Shown in pieces: positions 52,620 through 62,636 of a DNA stretch of 64,000 bases. Under the pieces are notes generated by a model. That model saw nothing but the letters and a program-made list of their open reading frames with translations. It did no database searches and had not been told where the DNA came from. The stretch lies in the NCBI RefSeq assembly GCF_023558375.1, contig NZ_CP083761.1, forward strand, positions 1,725,001-1,789,000, given 5' to 3'. Source of the stretch: Chroococcidiopsis sp. CCMEE 29 (GTDB lineage Bacteria; Cyanobacteriota; Cyanobacteriia; Cyanobacteriales; Chroococcidiopsidaceae). The position numbers and the translations under genes were made by a program. The first letter of the stretch is position 1. Every line of letters begins with the position of its first letter.

Positions 52620-55565
52620 GTGTCTGGAGAGCAACTTGTGGTAATTTACAGCCCCCATGCCGAGTCTGTTAGTCAGCAGCAGCCAGGAATAGGAACGGCG
52701 ATCGCTTTTAAACAACGGCACATTGGTCCTAGTGCCGATGAAGTCCAGGAAATGCTCAAGATGTTGGGACTGTCCACCCTTGATGCTCTCATCGACCAAA
52801 CGGTGCCACAGGCAATTCGACAAAATCTGGCGCTAAACCTTGGAGCAGAGCGAAGTGAACACGCTGCTTTAGCAGAACTGAAAGAAATTGCCTCTAAAAA
52901 TCAAGTGTTTCGGTCATTCATCGGGATGGGATATCACGACTGCATTACCCCGCCCGTAATTCAGCGCAATATCCTGGAAAATCCTGGCTGGTACACCGCC
53001 TACACGCCCTATCAGCCGGAAATTGCTCAGGGAAGACTAGAGGCGCTGCTGAATTTTCAAACCACGATCATTGACTTGACGGGCTTAGAAATTGCTAATG
53101 CTTCTTTACTAGATGAGGCAACAGCAGCAGCAGAAGCCATGAGTATGAGCTATGGTCTCTGTAAAAGCAAGGCAAAAGCTTTCTTTGTCAGTAGCACCTG
53201 TCATCCCCAAACGATTGACGTGGTTCAAACTCGTGCTAGACCCCTGGGAATTGATGTGATTGTGAGCGATCATCAGACTTTTGTCTTCGATCAGCCAGTT
53301 TTTGGGGTACTCCTGCAATACCCTGCCACTGATGGCACGATTTATGACTACCGCAACTTTATAGAACAAGCCCACGCAGCAGGGGCTTTAGTCACAGTAG
53401 CAGCAGATCCCTTGAGCCTATGCTTGCTGACACCACCAGGAGAATTTGGGGCTGATATTGCCATAGGAAGTACCCAGCGCTTTGGCATCCCCTTGGGCTA
53501 TGGCGGTCCTCATGCAGCCTACTTTGCTACCAAAGAAGAATACAAGCGGCAAGTTCCAGGGCGAATAGTTGGCGTTTCTAAAGATATCCACGGTAAGCCA
53601 GCGCTACGTCTAGCACTGCAAACCCGAGAGCAGCATATCCGCCGCGACAAAGCCACCAGCAATATTTGTACAGCTCAAGTTTTACTGGCTGTGATGGCTT
53701 CTATGTATGCGGTCTATCACGGACCAGCAGGACTCAAAAGCATTGCCCAAAATATCCACGCGCTAACTGTAACCTTGGCAGCAGGTCTGAAGCAGCTAGG
53801 TTACAGCATTGGCTCAGAAGTGTTTTTTGACACTATAAAAGTGGAACTAGGAACACGCCGTCTAGAAGACATTTTAGAAGCTGCCCAAGCTGATCGAATT
53901 AACCTGCGTACCATAGATGCAAACACTGTAGGCATCTCCTTAGATGAGACAACAACACTACAGGACTTGCAAGACCTCTTTGAGATTTTCGCAGATGGAG
54001 ATGAGCTGCCCTTCACTGCGGAAGAGTTAGCAAATCCAAAATCCAAAATCCAAAATCTAAAATCGTTTGCCCGTACCAGCAGCTATCTAACCCATCCTGT
54101 CTTTAACCGCTATCACTCGGAAACTGAGCTATTGCGATACCTGCACCGCTTGCAAGCAAAGGATCTGTCGCTAACTACATCTATGATTCCCCTGGGATCG
54201 TGCACGATGAAGCTGAATGCGACTGCCGAGATGATGCCGGTGTCTTGGCCAGAATTTAGCAAGATTCATCCTTTTGCCCCGCGATCGCAAACACGAGGTT
54301 ATCAAATTCTGTTTGAGCAGCTAGAGTCAGCCTTAGCTGAGATTACAGGCTTTGCCGGAATTTCTCTCCAACCAAACGCTGGCTCTCAAGGGGAATACAG
54401 TGGATTGCTTGTGATTCGTAAGTACCACGAAAGTCGGGGTGAAAGCCACCGCAACGTCTGTCTGATCCCCCAATCGGCGCACGGGACGAATCCTGCTAGT
54501 GCAGTAATGGCGGGTATGAAGGTGGTAGCGATTGCCTGCGATCGGCAGGGCAATGTGGACTTGGCAGATCTGAAGGCTAAGGCAGAGAAGCATGGTCATG
54601 AACTCGCCGCATTAATGGTCACCTATCCTTCTACTCACGGTGTATTTGAGGAGCAGATCGAGGAGATCTGTACTGTTGTCCATGCTTGCGGTGGGCAAGT
54701 TTACATGGATGGAGCCAATATGAATGCCCAGGTTGGGCTGTGCCGTCCAGGAGATTTTGGGGCAGATGTCTGTCACTTAAACCTACACAAAACTTTCTGT
54801 ATCCCTCACGGCGGCGGCGGACCTGGGATGGGACCAATTGGAGTCGCGTCTCATTTAGTACCTTATCTACCCAGTCACTCGGTCGTCCAGATGGACGACA
54901 CTAATCCAAAATCGATTGGTGCGGTTGCCGCAGCTCCCTGGGGTAGCGCCAGCATTCTACCCATTTCTTGGATGTACATTGCCATGATGGGGGCAGTGGG
55001 TCTAACAGAGGCAACCAAAGTGGCAATTCTCAATGCTAACTACATTGCCCGCAGGCTGGAACCTTATTACCCGAGCCTATATAAAGGCAAAACAGGTTTT
55101 GTAGCCCATGAGTGCATTATCGATCTGCGATCGCTTAAAAAAACTGCCCAAATTGAAGTGGATGACATTGCCAAGCGTCTAATGGATTATGGCTTCCATG
55201 CCCCTACGGTTTCCTGGCCTGTGGCGGGTACGATGATGGTGGAACCGACTGAAAGTGAGTCTAAGCAAGAATTAGACCGTTTTTGTGAGGCGATGATTGC
55301 AATTCGCCAAGAAATAGCGGAAATTGAATCAGGTCAAGTAGACTCTGAAAATAATCTGCTGAAAAATGCACCCCACACCGCCGAAAGTTTGATTGCCAGC
55401 GAATGGCATCATCCTTATTCCCGCGAACAAGCTGCCTATCCTGCCCCTTGGACTCGCGAACACAAGTTCTGGCCTGCTATTGGCCGGATTGATAATGCTT
55501 ATGGCGATCGCAATTTAATCTGCTCTTGTTTACCAATAGAGGCGTATACGCAGGATTTGAAATAA
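52620..55565 (+). CDS. gcvP: Glycine dehydrogenase (decarboxylating), P protein
   Basis: 981 residues, full homodimer-type fused P protein. [17 protein letters not shown] is the family start. The PLP Lys is K724 in [21 protein letters not shown]. It decarboxylates glycine and loads the aminomethyl group onto GcvH. The GTG start has no strong ribosome site. Residues about 470-483 ([12 protein letters not shown]) are an insertion encoded by TCCAAAA heptamers between the N- and C-terminal halves. Confidence 0.97.
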   Translation: MSGEQLVVIYSPHAESVSQQQPGIGTAIAFKQRHIGPSADEVQEMLKMLGLSTLDALIDQTVPQAIRQNLALNLGAERSEHAALAELKEIASKNQVFRSFIGMGYHDCITPPVIQRNILENPGWYTAYTPYQPEIAQGRLEALLNFQTTIIDLTGLEIANASLLDEATAAAEAMSMSYGLCKSKAKAFFVSSTCHPQTIDVVQTRARPLGIDVIVSDHQTFVFDQPVFGVLLQYPATDGTIYDYRNFIEQAHAAGALVTVAADPLSLCLLTPPGEFGADIAIGSTQRFGIPLGYGGPHAAYFATKEEYKRQVPGRIVGVSKDIHGKPALRLALQTREQHIRRDKATSNICTAQVLLAVMASMYAVYHGPAGLKSIAQNIHALTVTLAAGLKQLGYSIGSEVFFDTIKVELGTRRLEDILEAAQADRINLRTIDANTVGISLDETTTLQDLQDLFEIFADGDELPFTAEELANPKSKIQNLKSFARTSSYLTHPVFNRYHSETELLRYLHRLQAKDLSLTTSMIPLGSCTMKLNATAEMMPVSWPEFSKIHPFAPRSQTRGYQILFEQLESALAEITGFAGISLQPNAGSQGEYSGLLVIRKYHESRGESHRNVCLIPQSAHGTNPASAVMAGMKVVAIACDRQGNVDLADLKAKAEKHGHELAALMVTYPSTHGVFEEQIEEICTVVHACGGQVYMDGANMNAQVGLCRPGDFGADVCHLNLHKTFCIPHGGGGPGMGPIGVASHLVPYLPSHSVVQMDDTNPKSIGAVAAAPWGSASILPISWMYIAMMGAVGLTEATKVAILNANYIARRLEPYYPSLYKGKTGFVAHECIIDLRSLKKTAQIEVDDIAKRLMDYGFHAPTVSWPVAGTMMVEPTESESKQELDRFCEAMIAIRQEIAEIESGQVDSENNLLKNAPHTAESLIASEWHHPYSREQAAYPAPWTREHKFWPAIGRIDNAYGDRNLICSCLPIEAYTQDLK
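54032..54065. repeat. Heptamer repeat inserted in frame in gcvP
   Basis: AAATCCAAAATCC-type units in tandem (four copies, last imperfect), translated as [11 protein letters not shown] in the loop joining the two GcvP halves. Same unit and same reading frame phase as the tract in recJ. Confidence 0.8.
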
Positions 55566-55728
55566 AGCATGATTGCTCAACATCGGCGATCGCCCTAGCT
55601 AGTGGTGTGTCAACTAAAAATTGAAGGGTAGGTGGTAGGTAGTATTCTCCGCGTCACCGCGTCAATCTCAACCCATCATTTTCAACTTGACAGAGTACTA
55701 TTTTATGTCTGGTGCGAGCGCATTTGCT

Positions 55729-56118
55729 CTATCGGATAATCGTAAAAGTGCCAAAGATTAGAGCTACAACAATTGCGACAATAATAAAGATAATTGCTAT
55801 TAAGATCAGCCAGTACTGGAGTGTATATAGTTTCCTCAGTTCCCCAAGCGCACCCATCAGATTCTCCATATCGTTACCCTGAGTATCGACAATCCGCTGA
55901 AAAGCAGTTGCTGCTCTGTTGGTCCAGAAGCCAATGATTACTTGCACAACCCCGCTGATAATGCTACCGATCTCGCCTCTTCTAAGGTTGAAGATTCCCC
56001 CTACAATCAGCAGCACTCCCAAGGCAATTAGGAAGTAACTTACAAAGCGCATTTTCTGAGCAAGATCCCGAACCAACTGGTTTTGGCTTTGGTCAAATTC
56101 GTAATGTTGGCTTTCCAT
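55729..56118 (-). CDS. Two-helix membrane protein, unknown
   Basis: 129 residues from ATG 56118, chosen because GGGGGGAGGAA sits just upstream; an earlier in-frame start at 56205 lacks this. There are hydrophobic helices at about 18-36 and 98-122, with a glycine-rich stretch GEIGSIISGVVQVIIGFW between that may re-enter the membrane. No family is known to me. It is convergent with gcvP. Confidence 0.7.
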   Translation of the reverse strand: MESQHYEFDQSQNQLVRDLAQKMRFVSYFLIALGVLLIVGGIFNLRRGEIGSIISGVVQVIIGFWTNRAATAFQRIVDTQGNDMENLMGALGELRKLYTLQYWLILIAIIFIIVAIVVALIFGTFTIIR

Positions 56119-56267
56119 TTCCTCCCCCCTAATCAATTTAGCCAAATTGTAGGATATCTCTAGTTCTGGCATGGGTTTTGAGACACAAGTATAATTTCTG
56201 AACACTTCACCACGATAGATATCATGAAAAAGGTGGTTGCACTCAGTCTGCTGCCAAAATATAAAGC

Positions 56268-57611
56268 ATGACGATTGACCCCAACAACTCTTCCCAACCC
56301 AGTTCCTCCCCTACTCCGGAGGTAATACCCGATCGCGACTTACCGCCAGAGGTTCTAGACGGTGCAGGCGATCGTGAAATCTCCCAAAAAGGTTTAGCAA
56401 CTCAGCAAGCAATGGCGGCTCTCGCCTCACTGCAACTGCCAGAACGTACCTCTATTTTGTCTCGAAGCCATAATACGGTTAGACCTCGCACTACTACTCC
56501 ACTGGCTTCGTTTATTACCTTAGGGGCGATCGCCCTCATCTTTCTGGGACTAGCCCTCAATAACTTTTTGATTGGACTGCTAGGAACGCTACTAGCTTTA
56601 CTGCTATCCTTAGCGGTGCTTTTGCCTTGGTTGCAAACAGTGGGGACATTTTTTTCACCTCAAGAGCGATCGATCTTTGTGGCAATCTTGGGAGTGATAG
56701 CAGCCCTCGTCGGCTTAAGCAAATTTACTGCAATTAATCGCCCTTTCCTAGCTTGGGGTCGTCAAATTAACTGGGAAGCCTTTGGTACACTGGCGGAGTG
56801 GTTTGGAGCCTTAGGGCAAATTCTGATCGCCGTGATCGCTGTTTATGTCGCCTGGCGACAATACGTGATTTCTAAAGACCTGACGATTCAGCAAAACCTG
56901 CTCACAGTTCAGCAAAACTTGATTACCCAGCAGCAAACGATTGATTCTTATTTTCAAGGTATCTCTGACCTGGTACTAGATGAAGAAGGAATGCTGGAAG
57001 ATTGGCCTCAAGAACGAGCGATCGCCGAAGGACGCACCGCTGCAATTCTGAGTAGTGTAGATGCCAGTGGTAAAGCGAAAATCATCCGATTTTTATCGCA
57101 ATCCAAGTTACTGACTCCCCTACAACGCGACGCTCGCTTAGGTCGAGCTATGCTCAATGGTAACGGTGGCTATGCAGAAGACCGGATCAAAGGTGTGCGT
57201 GTAATTGAATTGGGAGTAGTGCTGGCGGCAGCCGACCTTTCCGGTACCGATCTGCGGTGGACAGACCTGAGCGAAGCAAACCTGATCCGCGCCAATCTCA
57301 GCCGCTGTGACTTAGTAAAAGCCAACTTTTCCCGCACCATTCTATACGATGCCCAGTTGGTTGGTGCTGACTTAAAAGCAACTATCCTGTTCTATGGTAA
57401 AGCTGAAACTGCCACTCCCCGTAACCACAGCGCTCCACCTAACTACACAACTGGCGAACAGACTGGTGCTGTAATTGAAAATGCCGATTTCACAGATGTT
57501 CAACGCATGTCCGATTCAATCCGTTACTATTGCTGTGCTTGGGGCGGTGAAAGAACTAGAGCTACAGTTCCTGGTGGATGTGAGGGAATTCCTAATAAAT
57601 TAGGACGTTAA
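56268..57611 (+). CDS. Membrane-anchored pentapeptide-repeat protein
   Basis: 447 residues. A Ser/Pro-rich N-terminus precedes three hydrophobic helices (about 80-105, 108-122, 135-150), a fourth hydrophobic segment near 180-200 and a coiled linker of Gln-rich repeats (IQQNLLTVQQNLITQQQTI). A pentapeptide block A(D/N)LxxxxL (DLSGTDLRWTDLSEANLIRANL...DLVKANFSRTILYDAQL) starts near 323. Such repeats form a right-handed beta helix; the partner is unknown. The end is Cys-containing and odd (CCAWGGERTRATVPGGC). Confidence 0.85.
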   Translation: MTIDPNNSSQPSSSPTPEVIPDRDLPPEVLDGAGDREISQKGLATQQAMAALASLQLPERTSILSRSHNTVRPRTTTPLASFITLGAIALIFLGLALNNFLIGLLGTLLALLLSLAVLLPWLQTVGTFFSPQERSIFVAILGVIAALVGLSKFTAINRPFLAWGRQINWEAFGTLAEWFGALGQILIAVIAVYVAWRQYVISKDLTIQQNLLTVQQNLITQQQTIDSYFQGISDLVLDEEGMLEDWPQERAIAEGRTAAILSSVDASGKAKIIRFLSQSKLLTPLQRDARLGRAMLNGNGGYAEDRIKGVRVIELGVVLAAADLSGTDLRWTDLSEANLIRANLSRCDLVKANFSRTILYDAQLVGADLKATILFYGKAETATPRNHSAPPNYTTGEQTGAVIENADFTDVQRMSDSIRYYCCAWGGERTRATVPGGCEGIPNKLGR

Positions 57612-57625
57612 CGTTCATAGCCAGG

Positions 57626-57937
57626 TATCCAACACTGCAGATGCTAGAGGAAGGCGGCTATCTAACGAGTGAGCAAATTGATGAAAAGCGTGTTTACACC
57701 ATTACAGAAAGTGGCAGACAGCTACTGAGCGATCGCAACCAACAACCTGATGCAGGAAACGGTTACGGCGGCTTTACAGCAAGCAAGCCTTCTGAATTGA
57801 TCCAGTTGCGGCGCACTTTAACCGAATTGAATGATGCTGTCACGCAGGTTGCTCGAAGTAGCAATCTAGAGCAAGTAAATCAAGTGCGCGATCTTCTTGT
57901 TCAGGTTAAGCGTGAAATTTACCAAAAAAATGGGTTT
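57626..57937 (+). pseudogene. Relic: PadR-type regulator, truncated at both ends
   Basis: The frame YPTLQMLEEGGYLTSEQIDEKRVYTITESGRQLL is the second half of a PadR winged-helix domain, followed by a helical tail (VRDLLVQVKREIYQ). The first half, including the recognition helix start, is missing, and the tail runs into left-end DNA of TnpB element 3 (residues KAPSLQDGFML are element-encoded). Both ends are therefore broken. Confidence 0.7.
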
Positions 57938-58110
57938 AAAGCCCCGTCCTTGCAGGACGGCTTTATGTTATAATTAACACATGAAGACACTGAAGTTCAA
58001 GCTCTACAGTCATAAGCGGAACAGGTATCTCAAGCGGTCAATTAATGCTGCTGGAGTTATCTACAACCACTGTATTGCACTTCACAAGCGGTACTACCGA
58101 ATGTGGAATA

Positions 58111-59129
58111 TAGCGATTCTCAAATAACTCAGGTACAGTGGGAGGAAATTGCTCCGACTGAAAAGATGAAAGCATACTCTCTTGACTTTCGCCAAAAAAT
58201 CATCCATGTATATGAGAACGAAAAGATTTCTCAACGTCAACTAGCTCAACGTTTCTGTGTGGCATTGAGTTTTATTCAAAAGCTACTCAAACAGTATCGG
58301 GAAACAGGAGAAATTGCAGCGAAGCCATTTGCGGGAGGAGTCAAACTCAAACTTAACTCAGAACAACTGGTGATTCTGAGTGAATTAATTGAAGCAAATA
58401 ACGATGCCACCCTCAAAGAACTAGTTCATCTGTTCCAAGAAAAAACGGCAGTGAATCTCAGTCGCGCCACGATGGGAAGAATGACTCAAAAACTCAAGAT
58501 GACAGTAAAAAAAAACACTGCATGCGGCAGAAAAAGAAAGTGAGCGAGTACTCAAGCTCAGGGGAGAATTTTGGGAAACGATCCGAGAGATTCGAGTGGA
58601 AGACTTAATCTTCATTGATGAGGCTGGGGTCAATCTCGCGATGGTGAGACTATACGCCCGTGCCTTGAAGGGAAAAAGAGCCTACGGAACTCGCCCCCAA
58701 AAACGAGGCAAAAGTGTCTCAATGGTCAGTGCCATCACCTGCCGACAAGTATTAACTTTTTTCAATGTCTTAGGAGCAATAGATGGCATCACATTTGAAG
58801 CTTTTATTGTGCGGAAGTTGGTGCCTTCGTTATGGAAGGGAGCCTGTGTAGTATTAGATAATTGCAGCATTCATAAAAGCAAAGAAGTCGAAAAAGCTAT
58901 TCAAAATGCCGGAGGAAAAGTCCTTTATTTGCCTCCCTATTCACCTGATTTTTCACCAATTGAAAATTGCTGGTCCAAGCTCAAAGGTATCTTACGGATG
59001 ATTGGAGCAAGAACTTATCAAGCGTTAGATGTGGCAATAACACAAGCATACCAACAAATCTCCGAGCCAGACCTTTACCATTGGTTTACTCACTGCTGTT
59101 ACTGTACTTCATCTATTTGAGAATCGCTA
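58111..59129 (+). mobile_element. IS630-family insertion sequence
   Basis: 1019 bp with perfect 16-bp terminal inverted repeats TAGCGATTCTCAAATA / TATTTGAGAATCGCTA and a TA target duplication (58109-58110 and 59130-59131), the signature of the IS630-Tc1-mariner group. It lies in the same orientation as the tnpB it interrupts. Confidence 0.93.
58166..59120 (+). CDS. IS630-type transposase in two overlapping frames
   Basis: Start ATG 58166 (MKAYSLDFRQKIIHVYENEKISQRQLAQRF, HTH domain). The first frame ends at 58543. The catalytic half is in the next frame: IFIDEAGVN (first Asp), VLDNCSIHKSKEV (second Asp) and YSPDFSPIENCWSKLK (Glu), stop at 59120. The frames meet at a nine-A run (58505-58513); a +1 shift or loss of one A there gives one chain (VKKKTLHAAEKE...). 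IS630 members often use such slippage, so this may be functional, but a frameshift mutation is also possible. Confidence 0.8.
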
Positions 59130-60198
59130 TAAGCATTTAGACTGTAACAAACTTCAGGCTCACATTGCCAAACTGCGGAAACGCAAAGAGTTTTGGCAAC
59201 TGGTAGGCTCTCAAGCCGTGCAAGATATTTGTCAACGAATTGAGAAGGCATACCAACTATTTTTCAAACATAGCAACAAAGGAGTTAGACCGCCAGGATT
59301 TAAGAAAGTCAAGAAGTACAAGTCATTCACCCTTAAGCAAGCTGGCTATAAGTTTTTAGGCGACAACCGAGTCAAGATTGGAAATAAAGTTTATCAATTT
59401 TGGAAGTCTAGAGAGATAGAGGGAACTGTCAAGACATTAACCATTAAACGCACACCATTAGATGAGTTGTTCATGGTTGTAGTTGTTGACGACGTAGTTG
59501 ATCCAGAACACAAGTTCACGACTGGTAGAATAGCGGGATTTGATTTTGGACTTAAGACATTCCTCACTTGCTCTGTCAGCTTCAAGATTGAATCGCCCCA
59601 ATTCTTCAAACAAGGTTTAAACGCTATCCGCAAAGCCAGTAAGCATCTATCCCGCAAGCACAAGGGGTCAAAGCGTCGCGAGCAGGCTAGAAAACATCTG
59701 GTTAGGCAATACGAAAAGACTGCCAATCAGACGCAAGACTGGTTTTGGAAATTGGCGCATGAACTGACCGATAAGTTTGATGTGCTGTGTTTTGAGACAC
59801 TCAACCTTAAAGGAATGCAGCGTCTTTGGGGGCGTAAAGTTTCAGACCTAGCGTTTGGCGAGTTTCTGCAAATCCTAGAATGGGTTGCCAAAAACAAAGA
59901 TAAGCAACTTGTCTATATAGATAAGTGGTATCCATCTAGCAAAACTTGTAATTCTTGCAACCTGGTTCTTGAAAGCCTTGATTTATCTATTAGAGAGTGG
60001 CGCTGTCCATCATGTCAATCAGTAAATGGACGCGATGAAAATGCAGCTAAAAATATTCAAGCAGTTGGGGCATCAACTGTTAGGTTAGGCGATGTCAGAC
60101 AGGCTATGCCTGCAATTGCTGTTTGACCCTAGAATCCCCGACCGTTCACGGCGGGGAGTATGTCAAAAGATCCTCGCAGACCGGTAGGAGTAAGGCTG

Positions 60199-61152
60199 CT
60201 ATGAATCTTGAGTTGTAGTTCTTAGAGACAGAACCCACGATCGCAACAAAGAATTAACTTGCTCTGGTACTTCATCATGGGGACAATGACCAGCCCGGAG
60301 AAAGTGTTCTTGTAGCTGCGGATAGTATTGCCGAAAAAGAGGCGATCGCTCTCTAGCATTCATCCAGGGGTCAGCTTCACCCCAAAGCAGCAACAGCGGA
60401 TAAGTTAACTGTTTTAGCAGCACATCAACTTTTTCTCCTTGAGGAGAGCTAAACACGGAGGCAAATACATCTGCCGCACCTGGATCGCAAGCAGGGCGAT
60501 GGATTTCTTCTACTAGCTGATCTGTAATCGCGCTTTTGTCAAGATAAACTTTTTCTAGGGTTTGCCGAATTACCCAAGGTTGCCGTACATATTGGAATAA
60601 AAGAAAACGCGCCCAAGGTTGCTGAAAAATCCACTTAGCAACATCACCTAGTAGTTTTTGCAAGGGGTCTGGCTTTGCTGGCGGCTGGACTTCTGTTTGT
60701 AACGACTCCGGTTCAACAGAAGGCTGATTTTGGCTAAAGGGACCAGCACTGTTGAGTAACACCAACCCTGCTGCTGCATCGGGGCGTTGAGCAGCAACAC
60801 ATAAACAAGCATATCCCCCTAGAGAATTACCTGCTAAGACCGCGGGCTGACCGATCACTTCAGTGATAAAGTCATAGAGCTGGTCTCGCCATAAGTCACC
60901 GCTGTACTGCATATTAGGTTTGGCTGAGCGTCCAAATCCTAACAGGTCAATCGCCCAGACTTGAAAATCTTTACAAAGTCCAGAGATATTCTTGCGCCAA
61001 TGATCTGTAGAAGCACCAAACCCATGCACCAACAGCAAGGGCGGACGTTGTGGCTGTGGTTCTCCAGCCTGTACATAGTATACGGATTGCCCTCGCCACT
61101 GCCAGTATTTGCCAGGAATTGGAGCTGTAGAGAGCGCTGTGGTTGCCTGCAT
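60199..61152 (-). CDS. Alpha/beta hydrolase
   Basis: 317 residues. LLLVHGFGASTDHW (oxyanion HG), VLAGNSLGGYACL (nucleophile Ser in GNSLGG, near 114), LLWGEADPWM (acid Asp) and RAGHCPHDE (His) give a full catalytic triad. The insertion rich in Pro/Gln (PSVEPESLQTEVQPPAKPDP) is a lid region. The substrate is unknown; some cyanobacterial relatives act on chlorophyll or fatty-acid esters. It is divergent from aroE. Confidence 0.9.
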   Translation of the reverse strand: MQATTALSTAPIPGKYWQWRGQSVYYVQAGEPQPQRPPLLLVHGFGASTDHWRKNISGLCKDFQVWAIDLLGFGRSAKPNMQYSGDLWRDQLYDFITEVIGQPAVLAGNSLGGYACLCVAAQRPDAAAGLVLLNSAGPFSQNQPSVEPESLQTEVQPPAKPDPLQKLLGDVAKWIFQQPWARFLLFQYVRQPWVIRQTLEKVYLDKSAITDQLVEEIHRPACDPGAADVFASVFSSPQGEKVDVLLKQLTYPLLLLWGEADPWMNARERSPLFRQYYPQLQEHFLRAGHCPHDEVPEQVNSLLRSWVLSLRTTTQDS

Positions 61153-61290
61153 GGTCCAATAAAAATTAACTTATCTTAATAAATTTTAACGCAACTGTTT
61201 TAGCCACCAGTGAGCTGAAAGTAGTAGTTTATTGCCGCTAAATTGATAGCTTATTACTTAGTGGTATGCATTTTTCAGGATTTAGTTTGA

Positions 61291-62163
61291 GTGATCACAG
61301 GCAATACTAAACTGCTGGGGGTGATTGGGCATCCGGTTGAACATTCTCTGTCACCAGCGATGCACAATGGGGCGATCGCCCACTTGGGAATCGATTACGT
61401 TTACCTACCCCTACCTGTAAAACCGGAAGATTTAGAGGTAGCTCTGAATGGCTTTGCTGCCATTGGATTAAAAGGCTTTAACGTCACAATTCCCCACAAA
61501 CAAGCAATATTACCTTTACTAACGGAAGTTTCACAGATTGCTCAAGCCGTGGGAGCGGTTAACACAGTTTGGCGAACTGAAGATTTGCTGTGGGCTGGAA
61601 CAAACACCGATGTAGAAGGATTTATTGCTCCCCTAAAAACCTACAAGCGTGATTGGAGTCAGAAGATAGCAGTGATTTTAGGTAACGGTGGAGCAGCAAG
61701 AGCAGCTGTAGCCGGTTGTGCTCAACTGGGCTGTGCAGAGATTCATATTACTGGGCGGAATCAGCTGAAACTACAGCAGTTCTCAAATAGCTGGAATAAT
61801 TCACCCATTAGTGTTAACTTGCACGTCCACAGTTGGGAGAAACTACCAGAATTAATCGCTCATGCAGACTTGCTAGTAAATACAACTCCAATTGGAATGT
61901 ATCCCCAGGTTGAGCAGTCACCTCTGAGTGCAGGTGAAATAGCACAACTGCCTGTGGGAGCGATCGCCTACGACCTAATTTATACTCCTAGCCCGACCCA
62001 ATTTCTGCAACAGGCTCAGAAACAAGGGGCAGTTACGATTGATGGACTGGAAATGCTCGTTCAACAAGGGGCAGCAGCCTTAAAAATTTGGTTACAGCAG
62101 CCAGTTCCGGTAGAGATCATGCGCCAAGCTTTGCACCAGCAACTAGGGACAGTGTTACGGTAG
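61291..62163 (+). CDS. aroE: Shikimate dehydrogenase
   Basis: 290 residues from a GTG start. Shikimate binding EHSLSPAMHN (about 18-27), the catalytic Lys in FNVTIPHK (near 70), and NTDVEGF. NADPH binding is at VILGNGGAARAA (about 129). It reduces 3-dehydroshikimate in the aromatic amino acid pathway. It stands alone; 138 bp separate it from the divergent hydrolase gene. Confidence 0.97.
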   Translation: MITGNTKLLGVIGHPVEHSLSPAMHNGAIAHLGIDYVYLPLPVKPEDLEVALNGFAAIGLKGFNVTIPHKQAILPLLTEVSQIAQAVGAVNTVWRTEDLLWAGTNTDVEGFIAPLKTYKRDWSQKIAVILGNGGAARAAVAGCAQLGCAEIHITGRNQLKLQQFSNSWNNSPISVNLHVHSWEKLPELIAHADLLVNTTPIGMYPQVEQSPLSAGEIAQLPVGAIAYDLIYTPSPTQFLQQAQKQGAVTIDGLEMLVQQGAAALKIWLQQPVPVEIMRQALHQQLGTVLR

Positions 62164-62636
62164 CAGCTACTAAGTGCACGCTAAACTTTCGTACGGTCAG
62201 TCAAAATTTCAAATCGCGTAAAGTCTACTCCCTTTCCCATTGATTTCTAGTGCTGTTTTAAGAGCGATCGCAAATTGACGGCTGGAAACCATTTGAAGTG
62301 ATTGATAGCTACCAGCAGAAGGATATCATCGAAACTTTGCGGTACCAGCCCCTTGAGGTACTTCAGCAAGTTAAAGAAGTAGTTCCTAGTCAATTACTGA
62401 TTAAACTTCATCCTTCTGCTGCCATTCCAGAATCACTGAGCCACAAGTCTAAAATACAAGCAAAATCACTATTTCATCTATTTTCTTGCTGAAAGGTAAG
62501 TAAAAGCTTCTGAAAATTTAGTATTTCTCTTGTTTACTGGACTTTAGACTAATAGGGAAGGAAAGGGGACTCCGTGCAATGCACTGGCTCCCCTGTAGCG
62601 GAAGATGAAAGAAGTTCCACCAACTTTCATACCGCT
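62164..62636. other. Gene-poor stretch before the terminal transposase
   Basis: About 470 bp. A 64-codon plus-strand frame at 62298-62492 matches no family I recognise and may be a decayed fragment. An imperfect hairpin GGGGA-GTGCA/TGCAC-TCCCC (62565-62593) precedes the transposase and may be part of the element. Confidence 0.4.

Larger units (their letters stand above)
57981..60126 (+). pseudogene. tnpB: TnpB of element 3, interrupted at codon 43
   Basis: Joining base 58110 to 59132 gives ATG TGG AAT AAG CAT in frame, so the ancestral protein read MKTLKFKLYSHKRNRYLKR through YYRMWNKHLDCNKLQ and on to the C-terminus at 60126, about 374 residues. The RuvC residues survive downstream: IAGFDFGLKTFL (Asp), FETLNLKG (Glu), NGRDENAAKNI (Asp), and a zinc ribbon CNSC...CPSC. 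The 3' portion is open from GTG 59218. The intact downstream part could be expressed but lacks the N-terminal domain. Confidence 0.88.
57938..60166 (+). mobile_element. TnpB-only IS200/IS605-type element no. 3, split by IS630
   Basis: Left-end hairpin CCCCGTCCTTGCAGGACGG (57944-57962) and AATTAACACATG before the gene, matching element 2. Right-end stem CCCCG/CGGGG (60136-60156), ending GTATGTCAA at 60166. An IS630 element (58111-59129) sits inside tnpB. Removing it with one TA restores an intact gene. Confidence 0.8.

Noticed and set aside
62298-62492. 64-codon ORF before the terminal transposase
   Set aside because: No start signal and no recognisable family; could be a fragment, so it is not listed as a gene.
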